This document shows positions 1-10,923 of a DNA stretch of 64,000 nucleotides, one piece after another. The stretch comes from Turnera subulata. Taxonomy: Eukaryota; Streptophyta; Magnoliopsida; Malpighiales; Passifloraceae. A program made the translations under genes and the position numbers. Within the stretch, counting starts at the first letter, position 1. The number at the start of each line of letters is the position of its first letter. The stretch covers positions 20,165-84,164 of the forward strand of contig JAKUCV010007499.1 in NCBI GenBank assembly GCA_028386065.3. Reading direction: 5' to 3'. The notes beneath the pieces were generated by a model. That model made no database searches. It saw nothing but the letters and a program-made list of their open reading frames with translations, and had not been told where the DNA came from.

Positions 1-121
1 TAACTTATGAAGTAATATGACCTTGGATGGTTTGAAAAGACAATTATGTTTCCAGTTCCATAAATTCATTATAAGTTTAGTTCATGGTGGTAACGTTCTG
101 TGTTTTGCATATATATGATAG

Positions 122-3100
122 GAAGAGACCATTCGTGAGACTATTGAAGATGCTGGATTTACGGCCGCACTGATCCAAGATGAGACCAGTGATAGATCTA
201 CCCAGGTATGCCGAATCCGAATTAATGGAATGACATGCACTTCTTGTTCTTCCACTGTTGAACAAGCTTTACAAGCTATTCAAGGTGTATATAAAGCTCA
301 AGTGGCCCTGGCAACTGAGGAAGCAGAAATCCATTATGATCCAAGACTGCTGAGCCATGATAAGCTTGTAGAAGCTGTTGAGGATACTGGATTTGAAGCC
401 ATACTGATAAGTACTGGGGAAGATATGGGCAAGATAGGGCTTAAAGTTGATGGTGTGAGGACAGAAAACTCGATGAGGCTGATAGAAAATTCACTTCAAG
501 CACTCCCAGGTGTTCAGGGTATAGACATAGTTCCAGAACTGAACAAAATTTCTCTTTCTTACAAGCCAGCTGTGACTGGTCCTAGAAATTTCATCAAAGT
601 GATTGAGTCTACTGGAAGTGGGAGATTCAAGGCAGCTATATTTCCTGAAGGAGGAGTTAGAGAGAGCTATAGACAAGAAGAAATTAAGCAGTATTATCGA
701 TCTTTTCTGTGGAGCTTGGTTTTCACGGTTCCTGTTTTTCTAACTTCCATGGTGTTTATGTATATACCTGGACTCAAGCATGGACTGGACACCAAAGTTG
801 TCAACATGCTGTCAGTAGGAGCAATTCTGAGGTGGGTGCTATCAACTCCTGTGCAGTTCATTATAGGCCGACGATTCTACATAGGATCCTATAAGGCCTT
901 GCGCCATGGCTCTGCTAATATGGATGTCTTGATCGCCTTGGGAACAAATGCAGCATACTTCTATTCTGTTTATTCAGTACTAAGAGCTGCTACATCTCCA
1001 GACTTTGAGGGGACAGATTTCTTTGAGACTAGCTCGATGCTTATCTCTTTTATCCTACTCGGAAAGTATCTGGAGGTTCTGGCTAAAGGAAAGACATCTG
1101 AAGCCATTGCCAAGCTTATGGACTTAGCACCTGACAGAGCAATACTATTGACGCTAGATGATGAAGGAAATGTGGTGGCAGAAGAAGAAATTGACAGTAG
1201 GTTGATACAAAAGAATGATGTGATTAAAATCATTCCTGGCGCAAAAATAGCTTCAGATGGTTATGTAATTTGGGGGCAGAGCCATGTGAATGAGAGCATG
1301 ATTACTGGAGAAGCAAGACCAGTTGCAAAAAGGAAGGGCGACACAGTGATCGGAGGGACAGTGAATGAGAACGGGGTGTTGCATATTAAGGCCACAAGAG
1401 TTGGATCTGAGAGTGCGCTTTCACAGATTGTTCGACTAGTTGAGTCAGCTCAGATGGCCAAAGCTCCTGTACAAAAGTTTGCTGATCGTATTTCCAAGTT
1501 TTTTGTGCCTCTGGTGAGTTAATGATGCCCTGAGAAACTACATCATTTCTTACTTTGATTTAACAGTTTGACGAAGTTTCACAGCTTGGTCAATATAACT
1601 GGCCCTTTCTTTGCAGGTAATCTTTCTCTCATTTACAACTTGGCTGGCATGGTTTTTGTCTGGGAAGTTTCATGCCTATCCAGAGTCTTGGATACCAAAG
1701 TCCATGGATAGCTTCCAGCTTGCACTTCAATTTGGAATCTCGGTTATGGTCATAGCCTGTCCATGTGCTCTAGGATTAGCTACTCCAACTGCTGTCATGG
1801 TTGGTACTGGAGTTGGTGCATCTCAAGGTGTTCTAATCAAAGGTGGACAAGCATTGGAAAGGGCACATAAGGTTATCAAGATCTTTCATATTTATTTTCA
1901 CAAAACTTTTAGATAGATTTATGAAATTTGTGCTTTTTGCAAATCATTTATTCCAACTTGCTTGAAATGGAAATAAGTTGGCGTACTAATTTTGCATACC
2001 AAAGCAGAATGAAATTTAGAGACATGCTTTAGTCTCATTTTCCACGATTTCTTTCACACACCAGTTTGTCCAGCATGACATGGCGAGTAACTTTTAGCTG
2101 CTTAGCAACAAATCTAAGCCTCCAGCTTTCTTACCATCAGTATTACACCTATTTTCATAGTTCAACTCTACCTTCATGAATTTTTAGAACTTCTGAGATG
2201 CTTGTTCTTATGTGAAACTTCTGAAATGTTTAGTGGATCCAATTAATAATATTGCAGGTGAATTGCATAGTGTTTGACAAGACAGGAACTCTTACAGTTG
2301 GGAAGCCAGTGGTTGTTAGTACAAGACTTTTTAAAACTATGGTACTCAAAGACTTTTACGAACTCATTGCTGCAGCTGAGGTATATATGCTTTCATCTTT
2401 ACAAATTCAATGCAGGACCAATTATAGCAGTAGCGTCAAAATTTATGATATCTAATTGAATTATAAGAACTGAACTCTACTAAACGCCTGTGGCTTTTTG
2501 TATGTTATCAGGCAAACAGCGAGCATCCACTGGCCAAGGCTGTAGTTGAGTACGCTAAGAAATTCCGAGAGGATGAAGAGAATCCTGTCTGGACAGAAGC
2601 AAGAGATTTTGAGTCCATCACTGGTCATGGAGTGAGAGCTATTGTTAGGAACAAGGAAATAATGGTGGGAAACAAGAGCTTAATGCTTGACCACAACATT
2701 AGCATTCCTGTTGATGCTGAAGAAATCCTTGCAGAAGCTGAAGCAATGGCCCAAACAGGAATTTTAGTATCCATTGACCGCGAGGTGGCAGGAGTGCTGG
2801 CTATCTCAGATCCGTTAAAACCAGGTGCACGTGAAGTCATTTTGATTCTCAAGTCCATGAATGTTAGGAGCATCATGGTGACAGGTGATAACTGGGGAAC
2901 TGCCAATTCCATTGCCCGAGAAGTTGGGATTGAAACATTTGTTGCTCAAGCCAAGCCTGACCAGAAAGCAGAGAAGATAAAGGAGTTGCAGGTATATATT
3001 TGCCCCATCTTCTTCACCCTCCCCTGCATCTCATGAGTGGCCAATTTTATAAGCTTTATTCTCGTTGGTTTGCAGGCAACAGGCTCTGTAGTGGCAATGG

Positions 3101-3492
3101 TAGGTGATGGCATAAACGACTCACCAGCGCTCGTAGCGGCAGATGTTGGAATGGCCATTGGTGCAGGCACAGATATTGCGATAGAGGCTGCTGACATAGT
3201 TCTTATGAAGAGCAACTTGGAGGATGTGATTACTGCAATAGACCTCTCAAGAAAGACATTCTCCCGGATCCGCCTGAACTATATTTGGGCTTTGGGATAT
3301 AACCTCCTTGGTATCCCAATAGCTGCTGGAGTCCTTTTCCCAGGAACAGGATTTCGCTTACCACCCTGGATTGCAGGGGCTGCTATGGCAGCCTCTTCTG
3401 TCAGTGTGGTTGTCTGCTCACTGTTATTGAAGTATTACAAGAGGCCTAAGAAGTTGGAAAATTTGGATATCCGTGGCATAAGAATTGAGTAA
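122..3492 (+). CDS. HMA5: HMA5-type copper-exporting P1B-ATPase, 5' end outside the window
   Basis: Copper (Cu+) efflux P-type ATPase by family; in plants HMA5 loads copper out of root cells. Exons read by eye: 122-1513, 1617-1871, 2258-2380, 2512-2991, 3076-3492 (TAA 3490-3492), all GT-AG, giving 888 codons in the window. The first exon, with the first metal-binding domain and start, lies upstream; 1-121 is intron. Visible in order: an HMA domain with GMTCTSC, a second HMA-like domain without CxxC ([11 protein letters not shown]), membrane helices, TGEA in the actuator domain, the copper-selective CPC motif in a helix (ACPCALG), DKTGTLT phosphorylation site, SEHPLA (HP motif), TGDNWGTA and [10 protein letters not shown]. 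All catalytic motifs are present and the frame is open, so the part seen looks functional. It is a tandem paralogue of the gene at 13181 with identical exon phases and lengths after exon 2. TGEA instead of TGES is also usual in this group as I recall it. Confidence 0.93.
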
Positions 3493-4628
3493 CTGTAGCA
3501 ATGTTTCTGATTCGATTATCTGTGTATCTGTACAGTTTGAATATTGCCAGAGGGCAAATATGAGTGTTAGTATGGTGTAGGCTAAATGTATAAAGTGTTT
3601 TTATCCTTTTCTGATCTTAATCTAATGTGTATGCTACTTGTGCAACAATAAAACATTGTGAATACATACATTTCCATCCATTCACAAATAGTTCTTTTGG
3701 CACTCTAATTCTGTCAAATCTTTGTGTTACATATTCTCACTCAAGTTTGAGTTTTTCTCTTAGTTTCCCTTGTCTTATAGGCCATAGCCCAACTATAATT
3801 CAAATTTTTTATTGTGGGGGTGGTATTACAGAATAATTGGAATTGGCATTCTCAGTTTTCCTGCTCAAAAATCACATCTTCAGAGGAGGGAGCGGTACAA
3901 AGCCTGTGTCATTGTACGGGAAGAAAGTAATTAAAAATCATTCTCCCTTGTATAGGTCCTTTTGTTATGTGTTTCATTCGATATGCACTTGTGGTGTGCG
4001 ATTCATAGTTTCCACCCGTGCCTTATTCTGCAGAACTACAACCATTTTGCAGTCCTTAGCTTAGGTTTCTTTTTGTAAAACTTTGTTACATTTTGTGACA
4101 GGACCTTTTTCGAATTAACTAGTTATCTTCTTTCCGGTTAGCCTAGGGTTGCAGTAAAAGTTTTGATGCAACCTTCTCAAGTTTAATATCCTCATCAGAC
4201 TGACCAACATAGACCACTACACTAGAGAATTCTGAAGTCGATATCCATGTTTATCACAATCCATACAATATTTTTTAGTGCAAATTAGGGTGATACTTAT
4301 AATTTTAGTATTTCCCATGATTCAAATTCCCAGGAAGAGTGTTGGCTTACCTGAATATTAATGTTAGCTTGGCTATTATAATTAGAAGTGGAATCTAAAT
4401 GCTAATAGTTCTAATCCTTTCTTGCCTCTGCCTTCCCTTGAATATTCGTTACTTGCTCCAAAGAGTTTGGAACTTAATTATGTTCCTGGGTTTGAGAGTT
4501 TCTTTCAAAGCAGACTTCAAAAATCACATCCTCAGAGGAGCGGTACAAAATCTGTGATCCAGGGGTAGGCTTTTTGTGCCCGAGTTTACAGTATTTGGAA
4601 GGGAAAAAAGCAAAGATCCACTACCAAC
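3493..4628. other. Intergenic DNA with 3' UTR and a partial local duplication
   Basis: No gene seen. The first 150-250 bases after the stop are probably the 3' UTR of the ATPase. A stretch around 3866-4095 is repeated imperfectly: its first part recurs at about 4519-4560 (shared AAAAATCACATC and CAGAGGAG) and its last part at about 10922-11015 (shared CCTTATTCTGCAGA and TTCTTTTTGTAAAA). The second copy was therefore split by the nested repeats at 4629-10923. Confidence 0.6.
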
Positions 4629-5157
4629 TGTAACGTCCCGGCTTGTCGACTATCACTACAGACCAACACGGGACCTTTCCAACATGCATTGTCCTCACGC
4701 GCACGTTTCCGAGAAAACTTCCCATTTTTAACTTTGGAATTTTTCTAGAGTGAGCACCGAAAAGGTAGGTGCACCTTGTTGATATAGTTAGTACCCATCA
4801 AACCGTTTAAGTTATTCTCGATTATACAGTCCCATACCTGTACAACCTCGAAATCACTTCATTTGAGCTATTCTTAATTATACAGTCCCATACCCGTATA
4901 ATTACGAAATCGTCCCAACTGTACAGCCCCATCCCTACACAGTCTCAGGATCTCTCATATTCTGGTGTAGATTCGGTTGATTCATGTGCCCCTCCGTCTA
5001 GAAGCCCGCTGGAAGCCGCTCCTTGTCCATGTTCATTCCGGTACCAGTGTACACTTCCCGACCTCATAGAACCCGGGTGACACAGGAAATGGTAGCGGAG
5101 CCGATCTCACTCCATTTTCGGGTGAGCTTGGGCCTTATGGCTCGTGTCTCAGGGGGA

Positions 5158-5864
5158 TGTTGGGAAGTAAAGCGGATAACAGTATACGCAGCGGAAATAT
5201 ATATCAAATTACCCAATGAAATTTCCCTATCAACTGAATATCTTAGAAGCAAGCAAATACCAGCAAAATAGAATCAGCGAGCAGACAAATCAACAACCAC
5301 AAGAGACACCAAATTTTTACGTGGAAAACCCCTTCAAATCGAAGAGTAAAAACCACGGGATCCAAGGTCCATCAAATCAACTCCACTATATCAGAAGTAT
5401 CTTACAAAACCTCCCACTAAAAGATACTAATAGCACCACCAAATAAGAGAGTGTAGATAACAACACTACAACAAAGAACAAGAAGAGTTACAAAGAAATT
5501 CACCAAAAGCTGCAGCTGAATTTCGACCTCCTAAAGTAACAACTCCACAACTCCAAATTCGATCTATACCGTTCAGATTTTAGCTGAACGTGTCTGAAAC
5601 CTCCTTACAAAATTTCAGCTTGATCCAACGGTTAACAAAACGGGAACGTGGCTTTGAACAAAGCTGGGCAGAATAGAAAAAAGTTGCCGCAAAACCTGAA
5701 CTTTCTCTGATAACGAAAACTTTTTATCTATAGTGTTTTTTCTGAAAACTTATTATTATTTTCAGAGTTAGTATAATATATATACCAAGTATAGTGGGTT
5801 CTAAAGATAGACCAATCCATATTGGGTTATTTTCCATATAGGAGGGAAACCCAAAAACCCAACA
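5158..5864 (-). repeat. 3' LTR of copia-1
   Basis: Direct repeat of 9946-10654; 707 bases with TGTTGGG/CCCAACA inverted ends. It begins next to a polypurine tract lying on the internal side. Confidence 0.92.
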
Positions 5865-5881
5865 ATTCTCCCCCTTCCCGA

Positions 5882-7636
5882 CTAGGTGGAGGAAATCGCC
5901 ATCCCGGCGACTGAACAATAATCTTCAAACTTCTTCTTTGGCAGGGCTTTTGTCATCATATCAGCACCATTATCATCTGTATGTATCTTCTCAAGCTCAA
6001 GTAGCTTAGAATCCAAAACATCTCTAATCCAATGACATCTAACATCAATATGCTTAGACCTTCCATGAAAAGTAGAGTTTTTACTAAGATGAATGACACT
6101 CTGACAGTCACAATGCAACAAATACCTCTGTTGTGTAAAATCAAGCTCTTACACAAACCTCTTCATCCATAGCATCTCTTTACTTGCTTCAACGGATGCT
6201 ATAAATTCTGCTTCAGTAGTAGACAAAGCAATACACTTCTACAATCTAGATTGCCAAACAACTGCTCCCCTTGCAAAGGTAATCAGATAACCTGAAGTAG
6301 ATTTTCTAGTATCTAAATCTCCAGCCATATCAGAATCAATGTAACCCATTAAAGTAGGCTTCCCTGTTCCAAAACAAAGACTAAGATTAGAAGTACCACA
6401 AAGATACCGCATAATCCACTTCACGGCATTCCAATGCTCTCTCCCTGGATTAGAAAGAAATCTACTAACTGTACCAACTGCATGAGCAATATCAGGTCTT
6501 GTGCAAACCATTGCATACATCAAACTGCCTACTGCAGATGAATAAGGAATCCATGACATATCGTCCTTCTCTTGCTCACTAGAAGGACACTGCTTCTTAC
6601 TCAACTTAAGATGTACAGCAGGGGGTGTACCTACCACTTTTGCTTTATCCATTTTGAATCTTTGGACCACCTTTTCAATGTAGCTTTGTTGTGATAGCCA
6701 TAACTTCCTTGATGCTCTATCACGAATAATCCTTATCCCAAGAATCTGCTTTGCTGGTCCTAAGTCTTTCATGGCAAAAGATTTGCTTAAATCTTGTTTC
6801 AACTTGTCAATTCGAGAAGCATTCTTACCAACAATAAGCATATCATCAACATAGAGCAACAAAATAACAAAGTCATCATCAGAGCATTTTTGCACAAAAA
6901 CACAATGATCAGAAGAGGTCTTCTTGAAACCTTGCTCTTTCATAACAGAATCAAATTTTCTGTACCATTGCCTGGGAGCTTGCTTCAAGCCATATAGACT
7001 CTTCCTCAACCTGCAAACAAAATTCTATTTACCTTTGACTTTGAATCCTTCTGGCTGCTCCATGTATAATTCTTCTTCCGAATCACCATGAAGAAAAGCT
7101 GTCTTTACATCCATCTGTTCAACCTCAAGATCAAGACATGCTGCCAATCCCAAAACAACTCTGATAGAGGACATCTTTACAACTGGAGAGAAAATTTCTT
7201 CAAAGTCTATACCTTTTTTCTGGCTAAAGCCCTTCACAACTAACCTGGCTTTGTATCGTGGAGTAGTAACACCACTTTCATGCTTCACTCTAAAAACCCA
7301 CCGATTCTTCAAAGCTCTTTTGTTCGAAGGTAACTTAACCAAATCAAAGGTATGATTGTCATGTAAGGATTTCATCGCATCCTTCATAGCTTCAAGCCAT
7401 TGCTTCTTCTGTTCACTCTCCATGGCTATTTTGAAACATTCAGGTTCTCCCCCATCAGTAAAAAGCACATACTGACTTGGTGGATACCGTGAAGAGGGTT
7501 TTTTCACCCTACTAGATGTCCTGTGAGAAGTTTCTGCAACTTCCTCAGCTGTTGTATCTGTTTGTACCGGCTGCTGCTCATCATCAACATCATCCACTAT
7601 ATCGTCAAACACATGTGCACCATGCTGATCATCCAC
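5882..7636 (-). pseudogene. copia-1 reverse transcriptase and RNase H region, broken
   Basis: Read on the - strand from 7636 down. The first open block (7636-7025) holds the RT N-terminus: KNRWVFRVK, YKARLVVKGF, then IFSPVVK and MDVKTAFLHGD. A stop separates it from the next block (7009-6239) with KSLYGLKQAPRQWY, the catalytic YVDDM and LMYAMVCTRPDIA, ending after STSGYLITFARGAVVWQS. The RNase H tail is in a different frame (6121-5882: DCQSVIHLSKNSTFHGRSK, then ADMMTKALP). The domains would polymerise and degrade element RNA during retrotransposition in the cytoplasmic particle. At least two breaks interrupt the polyprotein, so it cannot be made as one product. Confidence 0.9.
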
Positions 7637-7648
7637 GGTATCGTCAAA

Positions 7649-8608
7649 CTAAAAGTTATCCTGGATATCACCATGTTGAAAATCATGTTTTGCTACATCA
7701 GGTGTCTCAGTCGAAGGAACTAGCTCAAGATCAACCAAACTCTCTTGGTTTTTAGAAACTAAATTTTCTGCTTTTCCAATATCTTCAATGGTCTGGTCTT
7801 CAAAAAATACCACATCGAAGCTTCTAACTAGCTTCTTTTCAACCGGATCATACAACCGATAGCCAAATTCATCCTGACCATATCCGATGAAGATACATTG
7901 TCTAGTCTTGACATCCAATTTTGACCTTTCATCCTTAGGAACATGCACAAAGGCTTTGCATCCAAAAACTTTCAAATGGTCATATGAAATATCCTTACCT
8001 AACCATACTCTGTCAGGTACATCACCATCCAATGCGACAGTAGGAGATAAATTGACAACATATGCCACTGTGTTGAGTGCTTCAGCCCAAAAGGATCTTG
8101 GCAATTTTGCCTTTGCAAACAAACATCTGACTCTCTCAATCAATATCCTGTTCATCCTTTCAGCTAGACCAATCAACTGAAGAGTCTTTGGAGGAGTTTT
8201 CTGATGTCTAATACCTTGATCTCTGCAATAACTATCAAATGGACCACAATACTCACCACCATTGTCAGTACGAATGCATTTGATCTTCTTACTTGTTTGT
8301 CTTTCAACCAAGACCTGAAATTCTCTAAATTTGACAAATACCTGATCTTTGGTCTTCAAAGTATAAACCCAAAGCTTCCTTGAATGGTCATCAATAAAAG
8401 TCACAAAATAAAGTGCACCACCATTTGACTTAACCTTCAAAGGACCACACACATCAGAATGTATCAACTCCAATAAATCTGGCTTTCTGGAAGGAGGATG
8501 ACTTTTAAAAGAAACTCTTTTCTGCTTCCCAGCCAAGCAATGAACACACTTGTTCAATCTCACTGCTTTTACTCCCAAAAGCAAATTCTTCTTGGCCAAA
8601 CAATTCAT
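7649..8608 (-). pseudogene. copia-1 integrase region
   Basis: Open block of 319 codons. It starts inside the zinc-binding N-terminal domain (CVHCLAGKQ), continues with LIHSDVCGPL, YFVTFIDDHSRKLW, CIRTDNGGEY and LAERMNR, the DDE-type catalytic core, and then the copia C-terminal motif KVFGCKAFVHVP...CIFIGY. The usual KTPQLNG before LAERMNR reads KTLQLIG, two substitutions at a conserved spot. The block is out of frame with the gag-protease block upstream (break near 8605), cutting the HHCC domain in two. Family role: insertion of element cDNA into nuclear DNA. Confidence 0.88.
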
Positions 8609-9915
8609 CCCTTTTTTTCACTCATATGACTGAGTCTCTTATGCCATAACTCTGAAGTGCCATCACTTTCAACCAAGTTCACAGAACCATGAGCAATAGA
8701 ACCTTGCATTAGGTATAAATTAGAAGATTTTTTACCTCTAGCCACAACTAAAGAACCTTTGGTGAGCTTCCACTGTCCATCACCAAAGAAATTGCAGTAG
8801 CCATCATCATCAAGTCTTCCAGCAGAAATCAAATTCAAACAAACATCAGGTGCATGTTTGACATTATTAAGAACAAATCTTGTACCGTTACTGGACTGCA
8901 GATAAACTGTTCCAATGTTAACCACTCTTGTCTGATTGCCATTACCCATCTTCAATACACCAAAATCACCAGGTGTATAAGATGCAAAGAACTCCTTCCT
9001 TGGAGTGACATGAAATGCAGCACCAGAATCCACCACCCAGCTAGTCTCATTACATGCAAAATCGATGATATTCTCATCAAGAGTGATGAGAAGATCAGAA
9101 GCTACAGCAATAGAATTTCCATTCCCATTGTCTTTATCTTCCTTCTCTTTCTTCTTCATCTCCTTTTTCAGCTTGTAACAGTATTTCTGGGTGTGTCCTA
9201 TGCGACCACAAAATTCACATTCAAATGTCTTGTTCTTATTTCGAGATTTGCTTCTGCTTTTGCTTGAACCTTTGTGATTACCTTTAAACTTTTCTCTGCC
9301 CCTCTCTTGAACAACAAGAATATCAGATTGTGATGATGAAGATGAACCCTGAGACCTTCTTCTCGACTCTTCGTTCAAAACACCACTTTTAACATACCCC
9401 ATTGTCATAACACCATTAGGAGCAGAATTGGCCAAAGAAATACGAAGAGTTTCCCAAGAATCTGGCAAAGTGTTCAACAACCAAAGTCCTTGTTTCTCTT
9501 CGTCAAACTTAACTCCCATTCCACTTAACTGATCAAGGATACCCTGAAAATCATTCACATGATCTAAAATAGAGCCACCTTCCTTGTATCTCAAATTCAT
9601 CAACTACTTCAACAAGAACAGCTTGTTGTTGCCAGTCTTTGAAGCATACAATGTCTCCAGCTTATCCCACAAACTTCTAGTATGTGTCTCATTAACAATG
9701 TGATTCATAACATTGTCTTCTACCCATTGCCGAATATAGCTGCAAACCTGTTGGTGCTCAAACTCCCAATCCTCGTTAGACATAGAATCAGGTTTCTTCG
9801 AACCAAACACTAGCAGATGCATCTTTTTCACAAACAAAAGATCTTTCATCTTACCTTTCCACTTGTGGTAATTAGCTCCATTCAAACATACCATCTTGCT
9901 AACATTAGCCCCCAT
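8605..9915 (-). pseudogene. copia-1 gag and protease region with one in-frame stop
   Basis: Starts MGANVSKMVCLNGANYHKWK at 9915, typical of copia gag (UBN2-type). An in-frame TAG at 9606-9604 falls after NNKLFLLK, and the same frame continues with LMNLRYKEGG, so a single nonsense change splits gag. Further on come LPDSWETL, a serine- and lysine-rich stretch, a CCHC zinc knuckle (CEFCGRIGHTQKYC), and the aspartic protease active site WVVDSGA. The end (LWHKRLSHMSEKKG) is the first half of the integrase zinc domain, after which the frame is lost. Confidence 0.9.
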
Positions 9916-9945
9916 ATTTAGTTATACAGCTGACAACCAACCAGA

Positions 9946-10654
9946 TGTTGGGAAGTAAAGCGGATAACAGTATACGCAACGGAAATAGATATCAAATTAC
10001 CCAATGAAACTTCCCTATCAACTGAATATCTTAGAAGCAAGCAAATACCAGCAAAATAGAATCAGCGAGTAGACAAATCAACAACCACAAGAGACACCAA
10101 ATTTTTACGTGGAAAACTCCTTCAAATCGAAGGGTAAAAACCACGGGACCCAAGGTCCATCAAATCAACTCCACAATATCAGAAGTATCTTATAAAAACC
10201 TCCCTCCAAAAGGTACTAATAGCACCACCAAATAAGAGAGTGTAGATAACAACACTACAACAAAGAACAAGAAGAGTTACAGAGAAATTCACCAAAAGCT
10301 GCAGCTGAATTTCGACCTCCCAAAGTAATAACTCCACAACTCCAAATTCGATCTCTACCGTTCAGATTTTAGTTGAACGTGTCTGAAACCTCCTTACAAA
10401 ATTTCAGCTTGATCCAACGGTTAACGAAATAGAAACGTGGCTTTGAACAAAACTGGGCAGAATATAAAAAAGTTGCCGCAAAACCTGAACTTTCTCTAAT
10501 AACGAAAAACTTCTTATCTATAGTGTTTTTTCTGAAAACTTATTATTATTTTCAGAGTTAGTATAATATATATACCAAGTATAGTGGGTTCTAAAGATGG
10601 ACCAATCCATATTGGGCTATTTTCCACATAGGAGGGAAACCCAAAAACCCAACA
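9946..10654 (-). repeat. 5' LTR of copia-1
   Basis: Direct repeat of 5158-5864 with the same TGTTGGG/CCCAACA ends; 709 bases. It adjoins gag on the - strand, so it would carry the promoter. Confidence 0.92.
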
Positions 10655-10923
10655 GGTTTATACTGAGATTATGATCGGTACGGCCCGGTGATCGGGGTGC
10701 CACTTTGATTTGAATTGGGCTCCCCTCATGACGACGCAAGGTCTAAAGGAGGGGAGAATGTGATGAATCAAGTCCCACATCGGAAGAGAGTGAGAGAGCT
10801 CTTGGGTATATATGCACCAAGTACTTGGCTACCAAATAATTTCGAGCTTAAGCTTTTGGGCCACGTGGTTTGGGCCCAGCTTTGGAAGTTATTCCGGACT
10901 AGTCGACTACTTGGGGCGTGACA

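Larger units (their letters stand above)
5158..10654 (-). mobile_element. Ty1/copia LTR retrotransposon (copia-1)
   Basis: Complete element in reverse orientation: 3' LTR 5158-5864, internal part, 5' LTR 9946-10654. Both LTRs start TGTTGGGAAG and end CCCAACA. A polypurine tract (GGGAAGGGGGAGA on the - strand) abuts the 3' LTR at 5865-5880. Internal order is gag, protease, integrase, reverse transcriptase, RNase H, which defines copia. A hand comparison gave about 30 differences over about 708 bases between LTRs (about 4 percent), so the insertion is not recent. Coding parts carry stops and frameshifts. Target-site duplication is not evident (GGGGA left, GGTTT right). The sequence after the 5' LTR (TCTGGTTGGTTGTCAGC) does not match the usual initiator-Met primer site. 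Confidence 0.93.
4629..10923. mobile_element. Older LTR- or TIR-like repeat (about 0.8 kb) split by a copia element
   Basis: The two flanks of the copia insertion, 4629-5157 and 10655-10923, look like one interrupted repeat. The left end starts TGTAACGTCCCGG and soon contains GTCGACTA. The right end, read in reverse complement, starts TGTCACGCCCC and also reaches GTCGACTA. The ends are therefore imperfect inverted repeats of roughly 24 bases, and TG...CA termini with CGCCCC are common in Ty3/gypsy LTRs. No coding sequence is left and I could not find a clean target-site duplication, so a solo LTR and a DNA transposon remain equally possible. Confidence 0.45.

Noticed and set aside
3627..4064. 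Small open frames after the first HMA5
   Set aside because: Lie in 3' UTR and intergenic DNA; no motif, and the sequence is partly repeated at 4519 and 10922 without the frame.
5023..5446. Open frames crossing the left LTR boundary of copia-1
   Set aside because: They span the junction of two repeats, so they cannot be real genes.
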